Origin: Xanthomonas pisi DSM 18956
GTDB lineage: Bacteria; Pseudomonadota; Gammaproteobacteria; Xanthomonadales; Xanthomonadaceae
DNA length: 64,000 nucleotides
Reading direction: 5' to 3'
Assembly (NCBI RefSeq): GCF_001010415.1
Contig: NZ_JPLE01000007.1
Coordinates: 26,188 to 90,187 of the forward strand
The stretch's first letter is position 1. The number at the start of each line of letters is the position of its first letter. Positions 9,151 to 19,409 of this stretch are shown here, piece after piece. The position numbers and the translations under genes were made by a program. Under the pieces are notes generated by a model. The model ran no database searches, was not told the origin of the DNA, and worked only from the letters and a program-made list of their open reading frames with translations.

Positions 9151-10062
9151 ATGACCCAGCAACGCACTCTTAAAAACACCATTCGCGCCACCGGCGTCGG
9201 CCTGCATAGCGGCGACAAGGTGTACATGACGCTGCGACCGGCCCCGGTCGATCACGGCGTGGTGTTCCGGCGTGTGGACCTGGAACCGGTCGTCGAAGTC
9301 CCCGCCGATGCCGAGCTGGTCACCGAGACCACGCTGTGCACCGGGCTGACCTGCAACGGCGCCAAGATCCAGACTGTCGAACACCTGATGTCGGCACTGG
9401 CCGGCCTGGGTGTGGACAACGTCATCGTCGAACTGTCCTCGGCCGAGTTGCCGATCATGGACGGTTCGTCCGGCCCGTTCGTGTTCCTGCTGCAGTCGGC
9501 AGGCATCGTCGAGCAGAACAAGGCCAAGCGCTTCATCCGCATCAAGCAGCCGGTGGAAGTGCGCGAAGGCGACAAGATTGCGCGTTTCGAGCCGTACGAC
9601 GGCTACAAGCTGGGCTTCACCATCGAATTCAATCACCCGATGATCCCGGCCAAGCAGTCGCGCCAGGAAATCGAGTTCTCCACCTCGGCTTACGTCAAGG
9701 AAATCTCGCGCGCCCGCACCTTCGGCTTCATGCGCGACCTTGAGTACATGCGCGAGCGCAATCTGGGCCTGGGCGGTTCGATGGACAACGCCATCGTGCT
9801 GGACGAGTTCCGCGTACTCAACGAGGATGGCCTGCGTTACACCAATGAATTCGTGCGCCACAAGATCCTGGATGCCATCGGCGACCTGTATCTGGCTGGC
9901 GGCGCCATCCTGGGCGCCTATGAAGGGTTCAAATCCGGCCATGCGCTCAACAACAAGCTGGTGCGCGCGTTGCTGGCGGATCAGGCCGCCTGGGAATGGG
10001 TCAGCTTCCCCGAAGGAACCGAGCAGCCGCCGGTGACCTACGCCAGCCCCGTCTACGCCTGA
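9151..10062 (+). CDS. lpxC: LpxC, UDP-3-O-acyl-GlcNAc deacetylase
   Basis: Zinc deacetylase performing the committed step of lipid A synthesis in the cytoplasm. The 303-residue product begins with [22 protein letters not shown], as in the family, and has the zinc-ligand motif VEHLMSAL (His about 79). The second metal and catalytic region is [15 protein letters not shown] (His/Asp ligands about 238 and 242), and the C-terminus has the late catalytic His within [10 protein letters not shown]. Length is standard (305 in E. coli). An AT-rich stretch with GATAAT at about 9086 lies upstream and may serve as a promoter -10. It sits between ftsZ and dciA/secA, as in other gammaproteobacteria. Confidence 0.96.
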   Translation: MTQQRTLKNTIRATGVGLHSGDKVYMTLRPAPVDHGVVFRRVDLEPVVEVPADAELVTETTLCTGLTCNGAKIQTVEHLMSALAGLGVDNVIVELSSAELPIMDGSSGPFVFLLQSAGIVEQNKAKRFIRIKQPVEVREGDKIARFEPYDGYKLGFTIEFNHPMIPAKQSRQEIEFSTSAYVKEISRARTFGFMRDLEYMRERNLGLGGSMDNAIVLDEFRVLNEDGLRYTNEFVRHKILDAIGDLYLAGGAILGAYEGFKSGHALNNKLVRALLADQAAWEWVSFPEGTEQPPVTYASPVYA

Positions 10063-10377
10063 GATCGGCCCCCTGCCGCGTCGCTTTCGGTCGATGCGGC
10101 TTCGCCCGACGGTGCCCAGCTGCATGCGGGCGGCCAAACGCCCGCACGTCCCTGACGACCGCTCGCTGACTGCGTTCACTGCCTGACGATATGTCAGGGA
10201 ATGCCGCAATTGGCATCGAAAGTGTGAGCCAGGTCGGATTTCAGCTCCGGTCTTAACTTTTATTTAAGACTTATCTAACTCCTGCGGGCGCCATGACCGC
10301 TAGGATGCGTCGGGTCGTGCGTGGTCTTCGCAATCTTTTCACGCGCTGCTGGCTGCCCGGAGACGGCGGCAAGGATG
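10063..10377. other. Intergenic region between convergent lpxC and dciA
   Basis: A 315-base gap between two convergent stops. A short hairpin CCTGAC-GATAT-GTCAGG lies at 10182-10198, and an AT-rich segment (TTAACTTTTATTTAAG) at about 10253-10268. No gene or clear T-tailed terminator was found. Confidence 0.5.
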
Positions 10378-10824
10378 TCACCGCTTGGTCGGCAAGACGT
10401 CCTGCAAGGATGCCAGTGCCTCGCGCAGACCCTTGTGCGTGGCTTCGGACACCGGCCGTGGACGGTCGCGGTTCTGCTGTGTTGGGGAATGCAGCGGAGT
10501 GCTTGCCGTCTTGACGGTCACTGCGGTGGCCTTCAACCCGATGGATCGGGCGGCATCAAGAAGTTGGGTCTCGGCGAGCCGCACCTTGGCATGCCAGATC
10601 GGTGAATCAACCAGAAAAACGAGCTGTTCGCCTCGGACATTGGCCAACCGGCAACGGGTCGCCAGATGGGGCGGTAACAGGGGGCGCAACTGCCGGTCCA
10701 GCGCATCGAGCCACAAGGCTCGGCGCAAGGGGTCGCCAGCCTTTTCACCCAGCGCGGCCTCGATGGCCTGCTGCGGAGCGGAAGGGTTGTGTGCGCTGGA
10801 TTTGGGCTTGGACATGACACTCAT
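10378..10824 (-). CDS. dciA: DciA-like protein (DUF721), replicative helicase loader
   Basis: Small basic protein of the DUF721 family, whose members (DciA) help load the DnaB helicase in bacteria lacking DnaC. The 148-residue product has the family core: APQQAIEAALGEKAGDP, then a segment ending with HLATRCRLANVRGEQLVFLVDSP and WHAKVRLAETQLLDA, followed by a polar tail. The start ATG at 10824 directly abuts the ATG of the divergent M23 gene (10825); an internal ATG at 10815 is possible. No Shine-Dalgarno is obvious for either. The position between lpxC and secA is conserved for this family in gammaproteobacteria. Function is assigned by family only. Confidence 0.75.
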   Translation of the reverse strand: MSVMSKPKSSAHNPSAPQQAIEAALGEKAGDPLRRALWLDALDRQLRPLLPPHLATRCRLANVRGEQLVFLVDSPIWHAKVRLAETQLLDAARSIGLKATAVTVKTASTPLHSPTQQNRDRPRPVSEATHKGLREALASLQDVLPTKR

Positions 10825-11769
10825 ATGGCGTTGAAAAAAGTTGTAATCAAATCTCGACAAACCCGGGCGCAACGGTTGGCCCGACACGTCCAGGGTTTTG
10901 CCGCGGATCGACCGATGGTAGTCCTCGGCGCCGTTCTTGGGCTGGGCATGTTGATTGGCGTCGGCGCAAGCACCGCTACCGGCATGGTGACCAATTCCGC
11001 GCTGCAGGCCAAGGTCGCGCAGCAGCAGGTCGAGCTGGCCCAGGCGCAGCGCGCCTCGCAGGCGCAGGTCAATGCACTGGCCGCACGCATGGGCGAGCTG
11101 CAGGCGCAGGCCACCCGCCTCAACGCATTGGGCGAGCGGCTGACCGAAATGGGCAAGTTGAAGGATGGCGAGTTCGACTTCGACGAGCCGGTCGGCGTCG
11201 GTGGCGGCGATGAGCCGGTCAGCGACATGCCGGTTGAGTCGCTCAAGCAGACGCTGGGGCAGGTCGAACAGCAGTTCTCCGCCTCCGGCCAGCAACTGAA
11301 CGTCCTGGCGGCGCTGATGTTCGATCATCAGCTCGAGCAGAATTCGGTGCCCTCGCGGATGCCGATCCGCAACACCTATATCACCTCGGGCTTTGGCGGT
11401 CGCGCCGATCCGTTCGACGGCGGCTCGGCCTTCCACAAGGGTGTGGACTTCCACGCCAACGTGGGCGACCCGGTGATGTCGGTCGCCGATGGCGTGGTCA
11501 GCTACGCCGGTGTGCGTGGCGGCTACGGCAACGTGGTGGAAGTGGATCATGGCAACGGCTACGTGACCCGCTACGCGCACAACTCACGCCTGGTGGTGAA
11601 GGTGGGCGATCTGGTGCGGGCCGGGCAGCAGGTGGCCAGGGCCGGTTCCAGCGGCCGTTCCACCGGTGCGCACGTGCATTTCGAGGTGTGGGCCGATGGC
11701 CGCGTGGTCAATCCGCGCAAGTTCCTGGGCGACACCACGACGCCGGTAGGGCGCCGAGGACGCGGTTGA
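10825..11769 (+). CDS. M23 family metallopeptidase (LytM type), membrane-anchored
   Basis: Periplasmic peptidoglycan endopeptidase-like protein of 314 residues. It has a basic N-terminus, a transmembrane anchor (about 32-52), and a Gln/Ala-rich coiled coil (about 60-115). The C-terminal LytM domain carries the zinc and active-site motifs HKGVDFHANVGD, YVTRYAHNS and GAHVHFEVW. All expected M23 ligands are present, so it is predicted to be active rather than an EnvC-type regulator. It sits directly upstream of secA. A terminator-like hairpin and a short leader ORF lie between the two. The substrate (which cross-link) cannot be told from sequence. Confidence 0.9.
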   Translation: MALKKVVIKSRQTRAQRLARHVQGFAADRPMVVLGAVLGLGMLIGVGASTATGMVTNSALQAKVAQQQVELAQAQRASQAQVNALAARMGELQAQATRLNALGERLTEMGKLKDGEFDFDEPVGVGGGDEPVSDMPVESLKQTLGQVEQQFSASGQQLNVLAALMFDHQLEQNSVPSRMPIRNTYITSGFGGRADPFDGGSAFHKGVDFHANVGDPVMSVADGVVSYAGVRGGYGNVVEVDHGNGYVTRYAHNSRLVVKVGDLVRAGQQVARAGSSGRSTGAHVHFEVWADGRVVNPRKFLGDTTTPVGRRGRG

Positions 11770-11842
11770 CGAAGGCATGGCACGCTCCCGCGGAGGTGCT
11801 TGATTCGTGAAGGCTCGCCCCAAGCTACAATAGGGTGTTGCC

Positions 11843-11934
11843 ATGACAGGGCGCAGTGCGCCCTGTTTCGTTTACGGCGGTCGGGTCTTGGGACCGGCGT
11901 CGGTCAAACCGTTCCTTTTCAACCGGTTTCTTCA

Positions 11935-11938
<4 letters not shown>
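11843..11938 (+). CDS. Possible 31-residue leader peptide overlapping the secA start
   Basis: A short frame starts with ATG at 11843, seven bases after AGGG (11832-11835), and encodes 31 residues ending [12 protein letters not shown]. Its TGA stop overlaps the secA ATG in the ATGA arrangement. The first codons make up the terminator-like hairpin at 11846-11866. This layout (short ORF, hairpin, overlap with secA) recalls secA control by SecM in enterobacteria, but the SecM arrest motif and a signal sequence are absent. Expression is not shown; it could be a chance ORF. Confidence 0.4.
11846..11873 (+). terminator. Terminator-like hairpin between the M23 gene and secA
   Basis: ACAGGGCGC, loop AGT, GCGCCCTGT (a 9-bp perfect stem) followed by TTCGTTT. 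It may end M23 transcription or act as an attenuator in the secA leader, because it is inside the candidate leader ORF. Confidence 0.6.
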
Positions 11939-14653
<2,715 letters not shown>

Positions 14654-14673
<20 letters not shown>

Positions 14674-14744
14674 GCTGAGTTGACCGTGGCGCAGCCCGCG
14701 AAGCGGGCTGCGCACCAGGCATCCGCTACGCGGATGCCTGGTGC
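14654..14744 (+). terminator. Three perfect tandem hairpins at the secA stop codon
   Basis: Hairpin 1 (14654-14690) has 17-bp arms GCCACGGTCAACTCAGC and the complement, with the secA stop TGA as its three-base loop. Hairpin 2 (14691-14711) has 9-bp arms GCAGCCCGC/GCGGGCTGC and loop GAA. Hairpin 3 (14712-14744) has 15-bp arms GCACCAGGCATCCGC and the complement, with loop TAC. They abut without spacer, and no T tract follows. They probably form a 3'-end stabilising or terminating structure. Confidence 0.8.
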
Positions 14745-15124
14745 ACGGTCATTGCTTCCGATCCCCGCGCCTTTGGCGCGCCCCCTTACCAAGGGGGCTC
14801 TGCTTACGGATGGGATCCTGAGGGGGTCTTGAAGCAGGAAAGGGGATATCGCAGACCGGGTACGAGGCCACGCTCAGGTTTCGCCGCCTTTGGCCAATTC
14901 CCTGCGAAGGCATGGCTTGCATCGTTGCCAGGCAACGACGGGACACCAACCGCATAGACGCTGGAAGCGTCCGGCGAGCTGTCTTGCGGTGGGCCTCGGC
15001 ACGGCAGCTCTGCCGCGCGCTGTCCATCTCTCGCGGCGCCAACGCGGCGCCTTTTGTATGAGGCCTCTCCGCCGGTGCCACTGCGGGGCGTATGCTCGAT
15101 CCACATCCTGCGTGGAGTGCGGTC
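14745..15124. other. Intergenic region with short palindromes
   Basis: A 380-base gap between secA and the VOC gene. Near its left end are GCGCCTTTGGCGC and CCCCCTTACCAAGGGGG (about 14768-14795), of a type common in intergenic repeats. A GC-rich palindromic segment lies at about 15030-15060. No gene or promoter could be supported. Confidence 0.45.
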
Positions 15125-15493
15125 ATGGCACTGCTGTCCAGCCAGCAATTGAAGGTGTTCGTGCCTGCGCGCGATTACGCGCTGTCGCAGCGGTTCTATC
15201 GTGCGCTGGGATTCGTGCAGGAGGACGAGGTGGGCAACGTGACCTGCTTTCGGCACGGTGCGCACTGCGCGTTCCTGCTGCAGGATTTCTATCTGCGCGA
15301 GCTGGCCGAAAACCTGATGCTGCATCTGTGGGTGGACGATGCCGACGGGTGGTGGCAGCACGTGCACGACACCGGCCTGGGCGCGCAGTTCGGGGTGAGC
15401 TGCAGCGCGCCGGAAGACCGGCCATGGGGCGCACGCGATTTCACCTTGCACGATCCCAGCGGCGTGCTCTGGCGCATCGGGCATCCACTGTAG
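15125..15493 (+). CDS. VOC superfamily protein (glyoxalase/bleomycin resistance fold)
   Basis: A 122-residue protein with two beta-alpha-beta-beta-beta modules of the vicinal-oxygen-chelate fold: FVPARDYALSQRFYRALGF at the start and FTLHDPSGVLWRIGHPL at the end, the usual positions of the metal or ligand strands. The start at 15125 (MALLSSQQ) matches where the fold begins; an upstream ATG at 15092 adds a non-conserved prefix. The substrate cannot be inferred. It lies alone between the secA 3' structures and a repeat element, in the same direction as the MutT-ThiE gene. Confidence 0.75.
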   Translation: MALLSSQQLKVFVPARDYALSQRFYRALGFVQEDEVGNVTCFRHGAHCAFLLQDFYLRELAENLMLHLWVDDADGWWQHVHDTGLGAQFGVSCSAPEDRPWGARDFTLHDPSGVLWRIGHPL

Positions 15494-15592
15494 GCCGGGA
15501 GATTGGGGATTGGGGATTCGGGATTCGGGATTGGCAGAAGCACACGTGCTGCGCTTTGACCAATCTCGAATCCCCAATCTCCAATCCCGGCC
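15493..15592. repeat. Compact GGGATT-heptamer inverted-repeat element
   Basis: The left arm 15493-15534 is GCCGGGA followed by repeats of GATTGGGGATT and CGGGATT. A 24-base spacer follows. The right arm 15559-15592 is CCAATCTCGAATCCCC then AATCTCCAATCCCGGC. This is the clearest complete copy of the family and fills the gap between the VOC and MutT-ThiE genes. Confidence 0.85.
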
Positions 15593-15637
15593 CCCAAGCG
15601 ATTGCACTGAACCGCACACTCGCGGCACTCTTGTTGC

Positions 15638-16585
15638 ATGCCCGATTCCCTTCGATCCATCCACGTCGTTGCCGGCGTGATCACCGACCCGCGCGGCCGG
15701 ATCCTGCTGACGCGCCGTACCGAAACCCGCGACATGCCCGGGCTGTGGGAATTTCCCGGCGGCAAGCGCGAGCCCGGCGAGACCTCCGAGCAGGCGCTGG
15801 TGCGCGAGCTCAATGAAGAACTCGGCATCGAGGCCCAGGTTGGCGAGTGGGTCATGGATGTGCCGCAGCTGTATCCGGACAAACGCCTGCGGCTGGAAGT
15901 GCGGCACATCACGAGCTGGAAAGGCAGTCCGCGCGGTCGCGAAGGTCAGGCGATGACCTGGGTGGCGGCCGACAAGCTGGCCCGCTATTCGATGCCGCCG
16001 GCCGACGTGCCGGTGGTCGGTGTGCTGCGTCAGCCCGACCGCTATCTGATCACGCCCGAGCCCGACGACGATGCGCGCTGGCTGGAGAGCCTGGGGCGCG
16101 CGCTGCAGGACGGTGTGACCCGCATCCAGCTGCGCGGGCGCCAGGTCGCGCCGGTGCGTTGGCAGGCGTTGTTGCACCAGGTGATGAACCTGCGCGGCCG
16201 TACACGCGCACAGCTGTTGCTCAATCGCGATATCGCACTGGCCGCGGAACTTGGAATCGGCGTGCATCTGGGATCGGAGCAGTTGGCCGGTTTGCAGGAA
16301 CGTCCGCTGCCCGCAGAACAACCGGTGGCCGCCTCGTGCCATGGGCTGGAGGACTTGCGTCATGCGCAGCGGCTTGGCTGCGATTTTGCGGTGCTGGGTC
16401 CGGTGCAGGCCACCGCATCGCATCCGGCTGCGACACCGCTGGGATGGGACGGCTTCGAAACCCTGCGCGAGCAGGTGTCGTTGCCGATCTACGCGCTCGG
16501 CGGCATGCAGGCGGCCGACCTGCGCGAAGCACGCTCGCATGGCGCGCAAGGCATTGCGGCAATCCGCTCGCTCTGGCCGCAGTGA
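15638..16585 (+). CDS. MutT-like Nudix hydrolase fused to ThiE-like domain
   Basis: A 315-residue two-domain protein. Residues about 5-130 form a Nudix hydrolase with the box GGKREPGETSEQALVREL followed by NEELGI (41-64), as in MutT, which hydrolyses 8-oxo-dGTP. Residues about 130-315 resemble the TIM-barrel of thiamine phosphate synthase (ThiE/TenI), with IQLRGRQVAPVRW, GVHLGSEQL, SCHGLEDL, VLGPVQATASHP and LGGMQAADL. The fusion occurs in many gammaproteobacteria, often near secA, and the ThiE part is not proven to be catalytic. The start at 15638 gives a normal Nudix N-terminus. Confidence 0.88.
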   Translation: MPDSLRSIHVVAGVITDPRGRILLTRRTETRDMPGLWEFPGGKREPGETSEQALVRELNEELGIEAQVGEWVMDVPQLYPDKRLRLEVRHITSWKGSPRGREGQAMTWVAADKLARYSMPPADVPVVGVLRQPDRYLITPEPDDDARWLESLGRALQDGVTRIQLRGRQVAPVRWQALLHQVMNLRGRTRAQLLLNRDIALAAELGIGVHLGSEQLAGLQERPLPAEQPVAASCHGLEDLRHAQRLGCDFAVLGPVQATASHPAATPLGWDGFETLREQVSLPIYALGGMQAADLREARSHGAQGIAAIRSLWPQ

Positions 16586-16874
16586 TGGCGGCCGCTGCGC
16601 GCTAGCGTTATCGATGCACGCCATTGTCCAAACCCGCCGCATCGGCGGCGCAATTGCCTCACGTGTTGCGTGGGCTTTACCGCAATCGCAGTGACTGCGC
16701 CGGAAGCGACCAACAAACGCGGTGAGCAGCCAGCAGAGGGTGCGAACAGCGCGCATGGAACGGTGGGTTGATGCTGGGGCGTGGCCCAATCCGCCAGCAT
16801 CGGCCACGCCCGCCTTGCAGTTGAGCAGTGGTGCCTTACTTGCATGTTGTCAGCGCTGACCGGAGATCACTCAC
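16586..16874. other. Intergenic gap before the TPR gene
   Basis: 289 bases. A loose inverted pair (GGCGTGGCC/GGCCACGCC) lies at about 16780-16810. No gene is supported. A GGAG lies just ahead of the GTG start at 16875. Confidence 0.4.
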
Positions 16875-17342
16875 GTGCTTGAACTTTCGCTGGAAACGAG
16901 CGCGGAACTTGACCGTCTGTGCGCGCTGGGCGATCGGCATGCCGACGCAGGCGATTTTCCTTCGGCGCTAGCGGCGTATCGCTCGGCCTGGAACTTGTTG
17001 CCGGATCCCAAAGAGGACTGGCATGCGGCGACGTGGATACTCGCTGCGGTCGGGGATGCCAACTTCCGCAGCGGAGATTTTACGGCGGGTCGGGACACCC
17101 TGTCCCGTGCCATGCACTGCCCTGGCGCACTTGGGAACCCGTTCATCCATCTGCGACTTGGGCAGTGCCAACTTGAGCTTGGCAATCTTGATCGCTCGGC
17201 AGATGAGCTGATGCGGGCTTACATGGGGGACGGCCCCGAAGTGTTCGCCAGCGAGGATCCCAAGTATCTGGAATTCCTGAGCACGCGTGCAAACGGTATT
17301 GAATTGCCTCGCAAGACATCCAGGTGGACCTTCTGGAAGTGA
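16875..17342 (+). CDS. Small tetratricopeptide-repeat protein, immunity-like
   Basis: A 155-residue soluble protein, probably starting with GTG (16875) about nine bases after GGAG. It contains two to three degenerate TPR helix pairs: ALGDRHADAGDFPSALAAYR, then VGDANFRSGDFTAGRDTL and LGQCQLELGNLDRSADEL. The tail motif YMGDGPEVFASEDPKYLEFL is one I associate with a family of small TPR proteins often found beside polymorphic toxins (Rhs and similar). No toxin gene is present in this window, so it appears as an orphan. The immunity role is inference by family memory only. Confidence 0.65.
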   Translation: MLELSLETSAELDRLCALGDRHADAGDFPSALAAYRSAWNLLPDPKEDWHAATWILAAVGDANFRSGDFTAGRDTLSRAMHCPGALGNPFIHLRLGQCQLELGNLDRSADELMRAYMGDGPEVFASEDPKYLEFLSTRANGIELPRKTSRWTFWK

Positions 17343-17406
17343 GTGCTCGCCATCCATCAAGCCGATGCCGTTTCGGGGAGCGGCTCACCGCAGGTCCCTG
17401 TCGGCC

Positions 17407-17994
17407 TTAAAACGTCACCCAAAAGCAGTTGTACTGCCGGCGCAGGCGCAACACGCTACGCGCGGGAGTGCCGCTGGCGAGGTTTTGTTCCAGGCGCAGG
17501 CCCCATGGGCGCGGGCGTGTGGGTGCGGGCAATGGCGCATCGATCGCGCTGCCGTCCAGCGATGGAGTTGCCGCGGCGGTGTCTGCATCCCAGGTGGGCG
17601 GATCGGTCTGCGGATACATCGGTGCGATGTCCAGCAGCGGGCGTTGCACGATGGCTTCCAGCCGGCTCAGCACCTGGTTGGCCGCCGCGTCGGACTGCCC
17701 GCTCCACAGGTAGAGGCTGGACAGTCGATTGACGTCGCGGCTGTCCACGGCGCTTTGCAGCAGCGACACCAATTCGCTCAGCCGGCGTGGGCAGCCATAG
17801 CGGTGCAGCCCGGTATTGCCTTGCGTGCGCGGGGACGGTGGTGCGCGCACTGCAGCGCCCACGTCTTCGCAACGGCGGTCGGTGAACATGGTTTGCCCGT
17901 CCGGCGTGACGCAGCGACGGATCTCCTGTGCCTGCACGCGGTCGGCGGCAGGCAGGCAGAGCAGCAACACCAGCGCTGGCAGGAAACGAAACAT
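17407..17994 (-). CDS. Secreted DUF4124-like protein
   Basis: A 195-residue protein with an N-terminal signal peptide (MFRFLPALVLLLCLPAADR, cleavage near VQAQ). A short DUF4124-type segment follows, in which IRRCVTPDGQTMFTDRRC pairs two cysteines around a DG motif. The rest is a low-complexity, Ala/Ser/Pro-rich body with a helical stretch around residue 80. It should be periplasmic. It lies 143 bases downstream of metF on the same strand. No enzymatic motif is visible. The function is unknown. Confidence 0.65.
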   Translation of the reverse strand: MFRFLPALVLLLCLPAADRVQAQEIRRCVTPDGQTMFTDRRCEDVGAAVRAPPSPRTQGNTGLHRYGCPRRLSELVSLLQSAVDSRDVNRLSSLYLWSGQSDAAANQVLSRLEAIVQRPLLDIAPMYPQTDPPTWDADTAAATPSLDGSAIDAPLPAPTRPRPWGLRLEQNLASGTPARSVLRLRRQYNCFWVTF

Positions 17995-18137
17995 CCGCGC
18001 AGCGTAGCCGGGCGCGTGTGAGCCGGCGAGAAACGCGAGGGTCGCGCGCTCGCACGTGGTGTGGCCGGGCGCACCTGCATGCATTGAACCGTGTGTACCG
18101 GCAGGTTGCCGCAAGTGGGCCGAGCCGGGGGCCGGGC

Positions 18138-18965
18138 TCAGCGCCCGAGCAGCTGCAGCACCTGCGTGGTCGGCTTGGCCAGGTTGAGCGTGTAGAAGTG
18201 CAGCGCCGGTGCGCCGCCTGCGATCAGGCGCTCGCACAGGCTGGCCACCACTTCCGCACCGAATGCCCGCACCGCATCGGCATCGTCGCCGTAGGACTGC
18301 ATCTTCTTGCCGATCCAGCGCGGGATCTCGGCGCCGCATTGCTCGGAAAAACGCCGTAGCTGCGAGAAATTGGAGATCGGCATGATGCCGGGAACGATCG
18401 GCACCTCCACGCCCATGCGTTGCACCGCATCGCGAAAATGGAAGTAGGCATCGGCGTTGTAGAAATACTGGGTGATCGCCGCATCGGCACCGGCATCGAC
18501 CTTGGCCTTGAAGTAGCGCAGGTCGCTCAAGGCATCGACCGCTTGCGGATGGGTTTCCGGATACGCGCCTACTTCGATACGGAAGGCATCGCCGTGCTCG
18601 GCGCGGATGAAGGCGATCAGGTCCGAGGCATAGCGCAGGTCGCCCGGGTGCCCCATGCCCGAGGGCAGGTCGCCGCGCAGCGCAACGATGCGGGTGCAGC
18701 CGATGGTGCGATACAGCTTGAGCAGTTCGCGGATCTCCTCGCGGCTGCCGCCGACACAGGACAGGTGCGGCGCCGCCTCGAAGCCGTGCTTCTGCTTGAG
18801 ATGGCGTACCGTCTCGGAGGTGTAGCTGAGCGTGGAGCCGCCGGCGCCGAAGGTGCACGACACATATTCGGGTGCATAGCCCTTCAGCCTGGTCGCGGTG
18901 CGCTCCAGCTGCGCACGCTGGTCGTCGTTCTTGGGCGGGTAAAACTCGAAGCTGAGATGCGTCAT
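18138..18965 (-). CDS. metF: MetF, 5,10-methylenetetrahydrofolate reductase
   Basis: Flavin enzyme reducing methylene-THF to methyl-THF, the methyl donor for methionine synthesis. The 275-residue product begins MTHLSFEFYPPKND (the catalytic Glu is in the conserved SFEFYPPK). It continues with VSCTFGAGGSTLSYT, the ALRGDLP motif and IEVGAYPETHPQA, and has the TIM-barrel strand ending ITQYFYNADAYFHF. The start at 18965 is where the family begins; upstream codons are not conserved. It shares the strand with ahcY and metK further on, so three methyl-cycle genes are near each other. Confidence 0.95.
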   Translation of the reverse strand: MTHLSFEFYPPKNDDQRAQLERTATRLKGYAPEYVSCTFGAGGSTLSYTSETVRHLKQKHGFEAAPHLSCVGGSREEIRELLKLYRTIGCTRIVALRGDLPSGMGHPGDLRYASDLIAFIRAEHGDAFRIEVGAYPETHPQAVDALSDLRYFKAKVDAGADAAITQYFYNADAYFHFRDAVQRMGVEVPIVPGIMPISNFSQLRRFSEQCGAEIPRWIGKKMQSYGDDADAVRAFGAEVVASLCERLIAGGAPALHFYTLNLAKPTTQVLQLLGR

Positions 18966-19166
18966 CGCGGCGGGTCCGGCGGATCGTGCCCGCATAATAT
19001 CGCTTCATCGCGATGAATGCATATTTGGTTGCGAGTGTCCCGATCGATTGCGGGCGATGCCAGCGTGCAGGGACGACCGCATGGCCGGGGCTGCTTGCAT
19101 GCGCCGGCCGCGCGTCGGCGTGCGCGCCAAGCTCGGCTAGCCCGCGCCACGTGATCGGAGCGCGAC

Positions 19167-19265
19167 ATGCAAGAGCAGCAAATGGAGGTCATCGCCGAAT
19201 CGTTGGGCCGCATCCGGGTTGCGTTGGCGCGTGGTGTCGGCGATCTGGCGCTCGCCTCGGCCTAG
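19167..19265 (+). pseudogene. Short ORF cut off by a repeat element (possible gene remnant)
   Basis: An ATG at 19167, six bases after GGAG, opens a 32-residue frame (MQEQQMEVIAESLG...). It ends in a TAG, and that TAG lies in the CTAG at the boundary of the repeat shared with 63951-64000. The coding stretch therefore seems to have been truncated by the element. Too short to identify; it may be a chance ORF. Confidence 0.3.
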
Positions 19266-19310
19266 GGCGTGTTATGTACCTTGAGGTGAGTGCGAAGCGT
19301 CCTGTGGCGC
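19262..19310. repeat. 48-base repeat, also at the window end (possible IS end)
   Basis: CTAGGGCGTGTTATGTAC and the following 30 bases match 63951-64000 at about 45 of 48 positions. The CTAG at the edge is a common insertion target for IS5-like elements, so this may be the terminus or a remnant of an insertion sequence. No transposase is present. Confidence 0.6.
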
Positions 19311-19409
19311 GTCGAGACAGGGTGTGCAGCGGCAGTGGCATCGCGCGCCCTACGCCGGGCATTGACATCTGCCTGCCTACACTGGGCGCCCCTTTGACGG
19401 AGCGCCTTG

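Larger units (their letters stand above)
18966..19409. other. Intergenic region holding a short ORF and a repeat
   Basis: A 444-base gap between metF and the quinone oxidoreductase gene. It contains a possible 32-codon ORF (19167-19265) and a repeat starting at about 19262 that also occurs at the window end. TTGACA occurs at 19362-19367 but has no well-spaced -10. Confidence 0.5.

Noticed and set aside
14804..16807. A minus-strand frame of about 670 codons across the VOC and MutT-ThiE genes
   Set aside because: It is antisense to two clear genes, runs through an inverted-repeat element and has no recognisable domain.
19362..19383. TTGACA...TACACT as a promoter for the quinone oxidoreductase gene
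   Set aside because: The spacer between the two hexamers is only 10 bases, far from the 16-18 needed for sigma-70.
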